Below are positions 16,980 through 25,317 of a stretch of 54,669 nucleotides of DNA, piece after piece (within the stretch, counting starts at the first letter, position 1; every line of letters begins with the position of its first letter). Source of the stretch: an uncultured Granulosicoccaceae bacterium (GTDB lineage Bacteria > Pseudomonadota > Gammaproteobacteria > Granulosicoccales > Granulosicoccaceae); NCBI GenBank assembly GCA_937930305.1, contig CALGLE010000031.1, positions 1 to 54,669 of the forward strand, written 5' to 3'. Both the position numbers and the translations under genes were made by a program. The notes below the pieces were generated by a model. It ran no database searches, was not told the origin of the DNA, and saw nothing but the letters and a program-made list of their open reading frames with translations.

Positions 16980-17788
16980 GATCGCCAATTAAGCACCCGA
17001 CGTTCGATGGCGCCGATCAACGCGCTGATGATGACACCCAGTAACGATAAAATAACCACACCCGCAAACAAGCGCTCTAAGTCATAGAGTGACCCAGCTT
17101 CTAATATGTACGCGCCTATGCCGTATTCTGCACCCAACATTTCCGCGGCCACCAGTAAGATGATGGCGATCGCCAAACTGATACGAAGCCCGGATAAAAT
17201 GCCTGGCATGGCCCCTGGGATTACAATTTTTCTTACGATAGAGAACCACGAAAGTCCAAAGCTTTGCCCCATCCGAATTAACGAACGCTCCACGTTGTCC
17301 ACCGCTCCGTAGGTGGCCACAACCGTTGGGGTAAAGGTACCAAACGCAATGAGCGCGTACTTTGAGCCCTCATCAATGCCAAACCAAATAACAAACAAGG
17401 GCAACAAGGCGATTTTTGGAATAGGAAAAAGCGCCGCTACCACGGGAACAAAACCCGAGCGTATGTACGAAAATAATCCGATTAACACCCCAACGCTGAT
17501 TCCCAAACTTATCCCCATGCAAGAGCCGACGACGAGACGTGTGAGCGAGGGTGCGAGGTGTTTGAACAATAGCCCCGATTGGTAAAGCTCTTTAAACGTC
17601 AGTAACACATCCGTTGGTTTTGGCAACGTCAGCGCCGATATCCAACCACTGCGCGTGCCCCACTCTGCAATTCCGATTAGCGTGGCGAACACCAAAAATC
17701 CCACCCAACGATAAGACTTAGGTGAAAAACCACCGCCACGAAACGCAACAGGCTTGGCACTTAGACTGTGTTGTTTGTTATCACTCAT
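16976..17788 (-). CDS. ABC transporter permease (TauC/SsuC type)
   Basis: This inner-membrane permease, about 270 residues, belongs to the nitrate/sulfonate/taurine group. After a short cytoplasmic N-terminus come membrane helices and the coupling loop (RMGQSFGLSWFSIVRKIVIP), followed by GILSGLRISLAIAIILLVAAEM, split by family convention into the last helices. I chose the ATG at 17788 because ATGAGTGA overlaps the ATPase stop and suggests coupled translation; an upstream in-frame start at 17821 would overlap the ATPase gene by 41 bases. The real substrate is not evident. Confidence 0.88.
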   Translation of the reverse strand: MSDNKQHSLSAKPVAFRGGGFSPKSYRWVGFLVFATLIGIAEWGTRSGWISALTLPKPTDVLLTFKELYQSGLLFKHLAPSLTRLVVGSCMGISLGISVGVLIGLFSYIRSGFVPVVAALFPIPKIALLPLFVIWFGIDEGSKYALIAFGTFTPTVVATYGAVDNVERSLIRMGQSFGLSWFSIVRKIVIPGAMPGILSGLRISLAIAIILLVAAEMLGAEYGIGAYILEAGSLYDLERLFAGVVILSLLGVIISALIGAIERRVLNWRS

Positions 17789-18548
17789 GGAGAAGCTCAG
17801 CATCGGCTGCCCGCGCCTCATCTCGCATCAGCTGCCACAGTTGCTGTTGATGCTGTTCAAGTTCAGCATCACCAAACTGCCGTTCGTTAAGGGGTTTATC
17901 GATGTGTATTTGTTGCAACACCTCGCCAGGCCTTCTAGATAAGACCACAATGGTGTGACCTAACCGTACTGCTTCTGCCAAATTGTGAGTGACATATACA
18001 GCGGTGAACGGTTGACGCGTCCACAAATCCACCAAATCGTCCATGAGTAGCTCTCTGGTTTGGCTATCCAAGGCAGACAAGGGTTCATCCATCAGCATGA
18101 TGGCAGGTTTAACCGCCAATGCGCGTGCGATAGCGACCCGTTGCTTCATACCACCGGAGAGTTGTCTGGGTAAAGCATCCGCGAATTCCAGCAGCTTGGT
18201 TCTTTGCAAGGTATCGATGATGATGTGATGGGCATCTGCATCACTTAACGGGTGATCTTCCAACACTAACGATATGTTGTCGTAAACCGTACGCCAAGGC
18301 AGCAAAGCAAAATCTTGAAAAATGTAGGTGAGCGGATTTAGACAACCAGGTGGCGGTTCACCAAACTGTAGAATTTCACCTGAAGTGGGTTTTTCCAAAC
18401 CACCGATAAAACGCAGCAGTGTGGACTTTCCACACCCAGACGGGCCCACGATACAAACAATCTGACCATGGGGTATGTGTAAAGACAGATTACGGATCAC
18501 CTCAACCTGATGGTAGGCGTGGTGAATGCTTTCTAGCTTGATATCCAT
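17781..18548 (-). CDS. ABC transporter ATPase (TauB/SsuB type)
   Basis: This 255-residue ATPase has Walker A GPSGCGKSTLLR near residue 34, signature LSGGMKQRVAIARAL, Walker B IMLMDEPLSALD and switch VTHNLAEA. This matches the SsuB/TauB/NrtD group. It should drive the permease encoded by the overlapping downstream gene, with the NMT1-type binding protein encoded upstream. The GGMKQR form of the signature and the short C-terminus are usual for this group. Confidence 0.9.
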   Translation of the reverse strand: MDIKLESIHHAYHQVEVIRNLSLHIPHGQIVCIVGPSGCGKSTLLRFIGGLEKPTSGEILQFGEPPPGCLNPLTYIFQDFALLPWRTVYDNISLVLEDHPLSDADAHHIIIDTLQRTKLLEFADALPRQLSGGMKQRVAIARALAVKPAIMLMDEPLSALDSQTRELLMDDLVDLWTRQPFTAVYVTHNLAEAVRLGHTIVVLSRRPGEVLQQIHIDKPLNERQFGDAELEQHQQQLWQLMRDEARAADAELLHE

Positions 18549-18618
18549 GCAGAGTAAACACTCAACTGGGCAGACATACCATCATCGTATGCCCACCCAG
18601 ATTATCGGTGCTTATGTT

Positions 18619-19638
18619 TTATTCAATAATGTCTACATAGGATCGATCAACCAGCGTATCGATTGAACTGTCTGCATCGACCAAGCCTTCAGCAATAAAC
18701 CAATCTAATTGATCTTGAACGGAGGCGATGTTCAATGCCGCTCCTTTATTCACCCGCATGGTGCCATTAATAATTGAAGGGGCCGCCTTTTCACGAGGAC
18801 GATCGGTGTACACATACTTATGGATTAAGTCCACCATTTCATCCATACCCGCATCCCCACCGGATTGATCAATCATAGCGGCAGAATAGTCATCCACACC
18901 TTTTGAAAACGCACTTAAAAAACGCTCGGTTTGATCGCGGTTATCCATCGCATTTTCGGTGGACGTGAACACAGTAGTGACTTGATAGTTGGGTAAGTAA
19001 TCAGCCACATTGCCCACCATGTGCACAGCGCCACTGCCTGCCAGTGGTTTGGCAATGTGCGGCACAATAGACCAACCATCAATTTGCCCAGATTTCAGTG
19101 CGCCGATGATCGCACCAACTTTTTGCAGTGGCTTAAATTTAAGTTCGATGCCTTCCGCCTCAGCCATTTTTGATGCCATGTAGTGAAAGGAGGAACCGGA
19201 TTGGGTAATACCAAACGACTTACCGTCCAAGCCCTTCACATCCGTCACACCCGATTGAAACGCGGCATCTGACACTAAAACCTTTTGGCCATCAATACCT
19301 GGCTCTTCACTCAAGGCACCACCGATAACTTTTATCGCGCCTTTGTTGGCTAATGACACCAGACCACCAGAAATGGCTGTTACCGCGTAATCGACATCGC
19401 CGCTGGCGATCGCAACCGCCATGGGTTGGGCGGCTTGGAAAAACTTCAATTCAACGGTTAAACCCGCCTCTTCAAAATACCCTCGTTCATAAGCGACAAA
19501 GCTTGCCGCATGCGAGGTGAAACGCAACGCGCCTACCGTGATCTTGTCGTTCTCAGCTATTGAAACTGTGGAAAAACCAGAGGCAAGCAAAGTGACCAGC
19601 GCAATTGCTATTAATTTAATTTTGAGTGTTGTTTTCAT
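18619..19638 (-). CDS. ABC transporter substrate-binding protein (NMT1/TauA type)
   Basis: This 339-residue exported protein has a signal peptide ending near residue 28 (TVSIA before ENDKITVG). The mature part shows features of NMT1/THI5-like and SsuA-like binding proteins: FVAYERGYFEEAGLTVELK near the start, then AIASGDVDYAVTAISG and KGLDGKSFGITQSGS. It opens a three-gene operon with ATPase and permease. A good ribosome site (GGGAGGG) precedes the ATG. Candidate substrates in the family are sulfonates, nitrate, pyrimidine precursors or aromatic acids; no neighbouring enzyme decides between them. Confidence 0.88.
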   Translation of the reverse strand: MKTTLKIKLIAIALVTLLASGFSTVSIAENDKITVGALRFTSHAASFVAYERGYFEEAGLTVELKFFQAAQPMAVAIASGDVDYAVTAISGGLVSLANKGAIKVIGGALSEEPGIDGQKVLVSDAAFQSGVTDVKGLDGKSFGITQSGSSFHYMASKMAEAEGIELKFKPLQKVGAIIGALKSGQIDGWSIVPHIAKPLAGSGAVHMVGNVADYLPNYQVTTVFTSTENAMDNRDQTERFLSAFSKGVDDYSAAMIDQSGGDAGMDEMVDLIHKYVYTDRPREKAAPSIINGTMRVNKGAALNIASVQDQLDWFIAEGLVDADSSIDTLVDRSYVDIIE

Positions 19639-19828
19639 TCAGCCCTCCCAATGACTGGTATACGTTATGAGCAACCAGCTTACCGGTTCCAGTACATTTG
19701 TCTATCAAAAAGTTGATAACCCCTGAGCGGCAACCCTTTGCAACACCCTATTCCGATGCGGGCCAGAGCCGGCGGAAAGGCCTACACTACTCCAATACCT
19801 CTTGCTGGAAAATGAACTGCGTTCTGCC

Positions 19829-20857
19829 ATGACTTTCAACATTCTGCTTATTTCACTGATCGGTTTCTCCATCGTGGCCGCCGGCGTTTTGGCCGCCGTT
19901 TATTCATTCACCTATCGCAATTTAAATAAATCAAAAATATCCATCGTGTCAGCCTGTTTGCTGTTGGCAATCTTTTGCATCATTCAGATTTTGCATATGC
20001 AATACGTCCTAGCACCCAACCCTCTGATGGAAAGTAAGCTGTACTCCACCTTAGTGCTACTGTCTGCCCCCTTGTATCTGTTGTTCGTGCTTGAATACAT
20101 GGGAAAAGAGATTAAACTGCAGGTCGCCATGCTGTTACATCTTACGCCTTTGGTCATCAATCTCTTTATTCCAAATGTCTGGAGCCTACCGTTAAGCTTT
20201 GTCATTGGCACGGCTTACTCGTTGTACTGCGTGTATGAACTGCACAACGTAAGAGGCGAACGCGCCCGTTTCCGATTTGAATTTATTTGTTTAGCTTTTT
20301 TTAGTGTGATCGCTGGGGTGGTTTTGATACTTGGCGTCTTTGCGCATGTATCCGAACAGTATTTTTTCATCGGTTATAGCTTGCTGATTGCGGGCAGCTT
20401 CTTGCTGGTAGTAACTTCCTTACTGCTCTTCCCAGAAATTGCGATCAATTTGAACGAGGCGCTGGAAACACGCTATGCCAAATCGACGCTAGAAAAAGTG
20501 GATCAAAACGCCATGCTGAAAACATTGGACGTTTTGCTGAGTGACGAGGGCTTATCACGAAATGAGCGTCTGAATTTAGGAATGTTGGCCGAACGTAGCG
20601 GCTTTAGCAGCCACCAAATTTCTGAATTAGTCAATTCAAAATTAGGCTTTGGGGTATCTCAATATATCCGTGAGCACAGAATTCGAGATGCTAAGAAAAT
20701 GCTTCTGGATGAGCCTAATGCCTCGGTACTCTCTGTGGGCCTGGCAATCGGGTTTACGTCCCAGTCCACATTTTATGCCGCCTTTAATCAGTGCGTGGGC
20801 ATGTCCCCTGGCAAATACCGCAATGCCGCCCTAAAAGCTCAGCTTCCACACTCCTAA
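19829..20857 (+). CDS. Membrane-anchored AraC-family transcriptional regulator
   Basis: About 342 residues. The N-terminal two thirds consist of roughly seven hydrophobic helices with short loops (from TFNILLISLIGFSIVAAG to residue 220), then an AraC-type double helix-turn-helix domain. HTH 1 lies around LNLGMLAERSGFSSHQISEL, HTH 2 around SVLSVGLAIGFTSQSTFYAA, and the family's GMSPGKYR ends it. It probably senses a membrane or periplasmic signal and binds DNA while anchored. It is divergent from the NMT1-type ABC operon, its likely target. I chose the ATG at 19829; an upstream TTG at 19802 adds nine residues. No strong ribosome site is seen for either. Confidence 0.87.
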   Translation: MTFNILLISLIGFSIVAAGVLAAVYSFTYRNLNKSKISIVSACLLLAIFCIIQILHMQYVLAPNPLMESKLYSTLVLLSAPLYLLFVLEYMGKEIKLQVAMLLHLTPLVINLFIPNVWSLPLSFVIGTAYSLYCVYELHNVRGERARFRFEFICLAFFSVIAGVVLILGVFAHVSEQYFFIGYSLLIAGSFLLVVTSLLLFPEIAINLNEALETRYAKSTLEKVDQNAMLKTLDVLLSDEGLSRNERLNLGMLAERSGFSSHQISELVNSKLGFGVSQYIREHRIRDAKKMLLDEPNASVLSVGLAIGFTSQSTFYAAFNQCVGMSPGKYRNAALKAQLPHS

Positions 20858-20941
20858 TTTATCTTCTAGGAATAGTCTAAGCTATTGTTTTAAAAGATTT
20901 TTAAATTATCCATTCCGATTTGAACAACTCGGAAGTTTTCA

Positions 20942-20996
20942 CCTCCTGGCAGCCGTAATCTGATTACGTCAAAAGCAATAACGGCTCTATAGGAGG
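20942..20996 (+). promoter_or_regulatory. Structured leader that can mask the ribosome binding site of the next gene
   Basis: The strong ribosome site AGGAGG (20991-20996) can pair with CCTCCT at 20942-20947. Just inside, AGCCGT (20951-20956) pairs with ACGGCT (20981-20986). The two stems give 12 pairs around a 3x4 internal loop. A second hairpin, CGTAATC (20954-20960) with GATTACG (20962-20968), uses part of the same bases and so competes with the inner stem. This layout could act as an RNA switch or thermometer; the CGTAATC palindrome could alternatively be a DNA operator. Confidence 0.5.
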
Positions 20997-21004
20997 GCTA
21001 AACC

Positions 21005-21418
21005 ATGTTAACGATGACTTACGTGACTTATCTGGTGTTGGTGATTTTTATCACAGTTTCTGTGGCAAGAACTCTGAGTAAAAACGGTGCCGCATTTCTT
21101 ATAGATGGGTTTGACGGCGATGAGGCTCTAGCCAAATCCATAAACCATTTATTGGTGGTGGGCTTCTACCTCATAAACTTGGGGTTTGCGCTGATGCAAC
21201 TGACATATCGTAAAATCGAAACGATAGATACCGCCGTACTTTTTCTAAGTAGCAAGATCGGTTTTGTGATGTTGGTGGTGGGTGTGATGCATTTATTTAA
21301 CTTACTGGTTATCAGTAAAATTAAGGCAGGGAAAGTGAATCGCCGTCGTGCCATCGAATTAGAAGAGCGACGCCTTGCTAATGAAGCATTAGCAAACCCA
21401 ACAGAAGAAATGGCGTGA
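21005..21418 (+). CDS. Small membrane protein of unknown function
   Basis: This 137-residue protein has three hydrophobic segments, about residues 4-22, 46-66 and 76-102. The middle portion contains the phrase NGAAFLIDGFDGDEALAKSIN, which puts a conserved-looking acidic stretch between helices 1 and 2. The C-terminal 30 residues are highly charged and probably cytoplasmic. I do not recognise a named family. The ribosome site AGGAGG is ideal, eight bases before the ATG, but can be masked by the leader hairpin. A perfect 13-bp terminator follows, so it is expressed on its own. Confidence 0.8.
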   Translation: MLTMTYVTYLVLVIFITVSVARTLSKNGAAFLIDGFDGDEALAKSINHLLVVGFYLINLGFALMQLTYRKIETIDTAVLFLSSKIGFVMLVVGVMHLFNLLVISKIKAGKVNRRRAIELEERRLANEALANPTEEMA

Positions 21419-21467
21419 ACATACTATTGTTATCTTTTTTGATCTAAGTGTAGCGACAATCGATACG

Positions 21468-21508
21468 ATCAAGCGGCGACAAACCAGTCGCCGCTTGATG
21501 GCTTTTTT
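21468..21508 (+). terminator. Strong intrinsic terminator after the 137-residue membrane protein gene
   Basis: A perfect 13-bp stem (ATCAAGCGGCGAC with GTCGCCGCTTGAT) has a six-base loop, AAACCA, and is followed after three bases by a run of six T. It ends the transcript coming from the left and touches the stop codon of the convergent thioredoxin gene. Confidence 0.9.
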
Positions 21509-21917
21509 ATGAACTTAACAAACCTTTGTCCAATAACGCTCGAATCTTATCTGCGCTGGTACCGGCTACGATACGACCTAATTCTTCATCCCCATGTAGC
21601 AATATCAATGTAGAGCGACGAGGTATATTTCGAGAGGTAGACACCTCATGCGAGCCATATTCATCCCAATCAACTCGAACAAAGCTGATGCTTTCATCGT
21701 ACGCAGGGTTAGCTGCACGTAATTCTTGAATCACTCGCTCCTGCCGCTTACAGGTACTGCACCAACTGGCCGCAAAATCGACAAAAACAGTTTCACCCGC
21801 AGCGAGTTTACTGTTGATCAACCCTGGCGTGTAATCCAAGGTACCTTCACCAGCAATTAACCATTTTGGAGCCGCTAACGCGCCTACGGCACCGGCTAAA
21901 AATAAACGTCTATTCAC
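21507..21917 (-). CDS. Exported thioredoxin-like protein with Tat-like signal peptide
   Basis: This 136-residue protein has a thioredoxin fold with active-site WCSTC (FAASWCSTCKRQE, near residues 50-62), followed by FVRVDWDEYG and a cis-Pro-like RRSTLILLHG segment. In that segment Ser-Thr stands where thioredoxins usually have the cis-proline motif. The N-terminus (NRRLFLAGAVGALAAP) resembles a twin-arginine signal peptide. It should work in the periplasm and receive electrons from the CcdA-like protein encoded 80 bases upstream in the same orientation. Together they resemble DsbD split into two proteins. The target of the reducing power is unknown. Confidence 0.82.
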   Translation of the reverse strand: MNRRLFLAGAVGALAAPKWLIAGEGTLDYTPGLINSKLAAGETVFVDFAASWCSTCKRQERVIQELRAANPAYDESISFVRVDWDEYGSHEVSTSRNIPRRSTLILLHGDEELGRIVAGTSADKIRALLDKGLLSS

Positions 21918-21997
21918 AGCGATTTCCTCGTAAATTTTGACATTAAAATTAAACTAGCTTCGTTTAAGTGATCTGAAAGCTTGTTTACGACATGCGT

Positions 21998-22711
21998 TTA
22001 AAAGTTAGTTGATAGATCTTGAAACCAATCTGGCAACACCATCACCAGCCATGATTCAATAACGTAGTGGAACTTGAAAAAGATCATCAGCCCCACGAGC
22101 AGTAACGTGACACCCATAATCGGTTTTGCCCGCTTGGCTAACCCTTGCATTTTGCCTTGCCGCCTGCGAATGGCTTCTTGGGTGCCGTACCCCAAAACCA
22201 CAATCACCGTCGATACGCCAAGACCAAACGTGAGCATAATGAAAAAGGCTCGGCCTAGGTCCGCACCTTGGCTGGCCAAGGAAATAGCGCCACCTAGCGT
22301 TGGCCCAACACACGGAGACCAAACCGCGCCTAGCAGCAGCCCACCAATGAAGTGGCTTTTTAAATTAGTGACGGGTAAGTCAATTAAAGATCTGTCCGCT
22401 GTGCTGCCAATGGAGGCTGTGGCTGATGCGAATAAGGTGTTCAATTTGGGTACGAGCAAGAAAACGCCAAACACCATCATCATCACTGCCCCGATTTGAG
22501 ACAACCGCTGCTCGGTCAGCCCTATCGCGTGCCCAGATGTGGCAATGAGCATACCCAGGCTAACAAACGAAAGGCACATGCCAGCGGCAATGGCCAATGG
22601 CCCGTAACGACCGGCTTGCATGGCAGAAGCTAATACGATCGGCAGAACCGGCAGCACACAGGGATTGATGAGGGTTAGGAGCCCAGCGACGTAACCTAGA
22701 ACAAATTCCAT
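21998..22711 (-). CDS. CcdA/DsbD-type thiol-disulfide transmembrane protein
   Basis: This inner-membrane protein, about 237 residues, has six hydrophobic helices. The two conserved cysteines of the family sit in LINPCVLPVLP (helix 1) and VWSPCVGPTLGG (helix 4). Members carry electrons from cytoplasmic thioredoxin across the membrane. The next gene encodes a periplasmic thioredoxin-like partner. I chose the ATG at 22711 because it matches the usual N-terminus (MEFVLGYVAGLL); a GTG at 22729 is also in frame. No strong ribosome site is visible for either start. Confidence 0.9.
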   Translation of the reverse strand: MEFVLGYVAGLLTLINPCVLPVLPIVLASAMQAGRYGPLAIAAGMCLSFVSLGMLIATSGHAIGLTEQRLSQIGAVMMMVFGVFLLVPKLNTLFASATASIGSTADRSLIDLPVTNLKSHFIGGLLLGAVWSPCVGPTLGGAISLASQGADLGRAFFIMLTFGLGVSTVIVVLGYGTQEAIRRRQGKMQGLAKRAKPIMGVTLLLVGLMIFFKFHYVIESWLVMVLPDWFQDLSTNF

Positions 22712-22773
22712 GCACACATGGACTTGCACACGATGGCGAAAGTTCCCACCTTCTACGCAGGTTCAACGAAAAT

Positions 22774-23931
22774 TTATAAATTCACCCAAGCCGCATCTTG
22801 GCTTGACGAGCTCACACAGGCATTGATAAACGCCATTCCGGCCATGCCTTGTTCAATACCAGGTAGCAGCCCCATTGCATCCGCTGCAGTTGCACCCGTT
22901 TGAGCAGCACGAATCGCATCCGCAGCTTCTGAATATATCGTGGCGAAACCTTCTAAATAGCCTTCCGGGTGACCTGGTGGTATGCGTGACACAGAAGCCG
23001 CAGCATCGTTAGAGCCGGAACCGGCTCGTGTGATTAAACGCTTAGGCTCACCGTGTGGGGTGAACCATAAATAGTTAGGATCTTCCTGACTCCATTCCAA
23101 TCCACCCTTAGGGCCATACACTCGAAGCTTTAACGCGTTTTCATTGCCTGGTGCGACTTGGCTCGACCACAACATACCGCGAGCACCGCCGGAAAAACGC
23201 AACATGACGTGGGCATTATCATCAAGCGTTCGCCCGGCACCAAAACAGGATAAGTCGGCGGCTAATTTTTCAACGGTTAAGCCGGTTACAAAACACGCCA
23301 AGTTATGCGCGTGTGTGCCGATGTCCCCGACCGAACCTCCCGCCCCCGATCGGGCTGGATCAGTGCGCCATTCAGCTTGTTTTAACCCTTCATTCTCCAA
23401 CGAGGAGGTTAACCAATCTTGCGGATATTCCACTTGAACAATGCGAACGTCCCCAAGTTCCCCCGCTTCTACCATGGCCCGTGCTTGCCGGATCATCGGG
23501 TAACCGGTGTAATTATGGGTTAATACAAATAAAGCGTCCGATTTCTGAACTGCCGCTTGCAATGTCTGAGCATCTTCCAGTGTGGCTGTTAACGGCTTAT
23601 CGCATATGACGTGAATGCCGCGTTGTAAAAATTCAACGGCGGCTGCGCAATGCATGTGGTTAGGCGTCACTATGGACACGGCTTCAATGCCATCGTCTAT
23701 TTCAGCTTCGCTGGCAGCCATTTGCTGAAAATCATCATAGATGCGCTGTAAACCAAGTGCCTCACCCGATGCACGAGACTTCTCGGGTGTGGACGATAAG
23801 GCACCAGCCAACAAATCAAATCGATCATCGATGCGCGATGCAATCCGGTGCACACCACCGATGAAAGCATCGTTACCACCACCGACCATACCAAGCCGGA
23901 TGCGTCCAGCGTTTGGGTTTGTTCCACTCAT
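22774..23931 (-). CDS. Gfo/Idh/MocA-family oxidoreductase
   Basis: This 385-residue NAD(P)-dependent sugar dehydrogenase has a Rossmann motif GMVGGGNDAFIGGVHR near residue 14. The DKP variant of the EKP motif is in CDKPLTATLED, and the catalytic-region motif is GDIGTHAHNL. It lies immediately downstream of the TIM-barrel isomerase gene, whose stop it nearly touches, so they form an operon. Pairs of this kind handle oxidised sugars such as 3-keto-glycosides or inositol derivatives. The divergent Dpp-type importer may bring in the substrate. The specific reaction cannot be deduced. Confidence 0.88.
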   Translation of the reverse strand: MSGTNPNAGRIRLGMVGGGNDAFIGGVHRIASRIDDRFDLLAGALSSTPEKSRASGEALGLQRIYDDFQQMAASEAEIDDGIEAVSIVTPNHMHCAAAVEFLQRGIHVICDKPLTATLEDAQTLQAAVQKSDALFVLTHNYTGYPMIRQARAMVEAGELGDVRIVQVEYPQDWLTSSLENEGLKQAEWRTDPARSGAGGSVGDIGTHAHNLACFVTGLTVEKLAADLSCFGAGRTLDDNAHVMLRFSGGARGMLWSSQVAPGNENALKLRVYGPKGGLEWSQEDPNYLWFTPHGEPKRLITRAGSGSNDAAASVSRIPPGHPEGYLEGFATIYSEAADAIRAAQTGATAADAMGLLPGIEQGMAGMAFINACVSSSSQDAAWVNL

Positions 23932-24987
23932 CTAACTGATTCCCAACATCTTACGATTAGCTGCATCATCCGTTCCCCCGTCTGCAAAATCGTCGAAGGC
24001 TCGTTCTGTGACTCGAATGATGTGCTCTGCAACAAACTGTGCGCCTTCACGTGCGCCATCTTCTGGGTGCTTCATGCAACACTCCCATTCGACAACCGCC
24101 CATCCGTCAAAATCGTTGGCGGTGAGTTTAGAAAATATGGCACCAAAGTCGATTTGCCCATCACCTAAGGAACGAAATCGCCCCGCGCGATCCACCCAGG
24201 GTTGGTAACCGGAATAAACACCTTGACGACCGGTTGGATTAAATTCTGCGTCTTTAACATGAAACATTTTTATGCGGTCTTTGTAAATATCGATGTTGTC
24301 CAGATAATCCAAACACTGCAGTAAGTAATGCGAGGGGTCATACAGCATGTTGCAGCGTGCATGGTTATCCACTCGTTCCAGAAACATCTCGAAGGTAACC
24401 CCATCGTGTAAGTCTTCGCCGGGGTGAATTTCATAGCAAACGTTCACATCGTTTTCTTCAGCGTGGTCCAAAATCGGACGCCACCGAGCCGCTAACTCAT
24501 CAAATGCCGCTTCAATTAATCCAGCGGGACGCTGTGGCCATGGATACACATAAGGCCAAGCCAAGGCACCCGAGAACGACACATGGTTTTTAATCCCCAT
24601 GTTGGCAGACGCGGAAATTGCTTTCATGACTTGATCGACTGCCCATGCTTGACGCGCTTTAGGGTTCCCGTGCACGGACGGATCCGCAAAACCATCGAAG
24701 GCGGAATCATAAGCAGGATGAACGGCAACCAATTGGCCTTGGAGGTGAGTGGACAGTTCAGTTACCTCTACGCCATTTTCAGCAGCCTGACCTTTGAATT
24801 CATCACAGTAGGTTTTGCTTTCCGCGGCAGCCGATAAATCGAACAGGCGGCTGTCCCAACTGGGTACTTGTACGCCCCGGTAACCACAATCAGCGGCCCA
24901 TTTAGTAATGCTGTCCCAAGAGTTAAATGGAGCCTCATCACCAGCGAATTGTGCTAGGAACAGCGCTGGGCCTTTCATGGTTTTCAT
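23932..24987 (-). CDS. Sugar isomerase/epimerase-like TIM-barrel protein
   Basis: About 351 residues, of the AP-endonuclease-2-like family (xylose-isomerase-like TIM barrel). The metal ligands of the family are visible in order: Glu and His in NVCYEIHPGED, Asp and His in MLYDPSHYLLQ, His in KMFHVKDAEF, and a late Glu in WAVVEWECC. Relatives isomerise, epimerise or cleave sugars and keto-sugars. I chose the ATG at 24987, which has AGGAAAA eight bases upstream; an upstream in-frame start at 25047 adds 20 residues that look non-conserved. The gene forms an operon with the oxidoreductase gene that follows. Confidence 0.87.
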   Translation of the reverse strand: MKTMKGPALFLAQFAGDEAPFNSWDSITKWAADCGYRGVQVPSWDSRLFDLSAAAESKTYCDEFKGQAAENGVEVTELSTHLQGQLVAVHPAYDSAFDGFADPSVHGNPKARQAWAVDQVMKAISASANMGIKNHVSFSGALAWPYVYPWPQRPAGLIEAAFDELAARWRPILDHAEENDVNVCYEIHPGEDLHDGVTFEMFLERVDNHARCNMLYDPSHYLLQCLDYLDNIDIYKDRIKMFHVKDAEFNPTGRQGVYSGYQPWVDRAGRFRSLGDGQIDFGAIFSKLTANDFDGWAVVEWECCMKHPEDGAREGAQFVAEHIIRVTERAFDDFADGGTDDAANRKMLGIS

Positions 24988-25098
24988 TATATTTTTCCTA
25001 CGTTTGATCGAGCCCCACCGCAAAAGCATGACTTGAGTGGTCAGCATGCTGTCGATGAGATGAAAATACCGCGCGAAACGAGTTAATTAGCAGACCAG

Positions 25099-25127
25099 TT
25101 CTAACGCTGACCGTGCTGCTTTGTCAA
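25099..25127 (-). promoter_or_regulatory. Candidate promoter for the isomerase-oxidoreductase operon
   Basis: On the minus strand, a perfect -35 TTGACA (25127-25122) is followed after 17 bases by TTAGAA (25104-25099) as a weak -10. The spacing is ideal and the orientation fits the operon starting at 24987. The poor -10 suggests a regulated promoter or a chance match. Confidence 0.4.
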
Positions 25128-25299
25128 GGATGCTTAATTTTCTGTCGCAAGTCCAGCTTGTTGCAGTGTAAAACCATCGGGTAAAGCCCTGTGGCACGAA
25201 TTCATGCTGAGCCTATGGCTAGCCCCCTTCTACAGCACAGCGGATATCCCAATCGGAAAACTTATGTAGGTTCGAGGTTAGTTATACTGCGAACTGACC

Positions 25300-25317
25300 A
25301 CTTAAGTTCGCTTAAGT
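25300..25317. promoter_or_regulatory. Perfect inverted repeat, candidate operator of the Dpp-type operon
   Basis: ACTTAAG and CTTAAGT flank TTCG. The repeat starts 12 bases after the TATACT -10 candidate, about where transcription would begin, so a bound repressor would block the promoter. It could also be a small mRNA hairpin with a stable TTCG loop. Confidence 0.4.
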
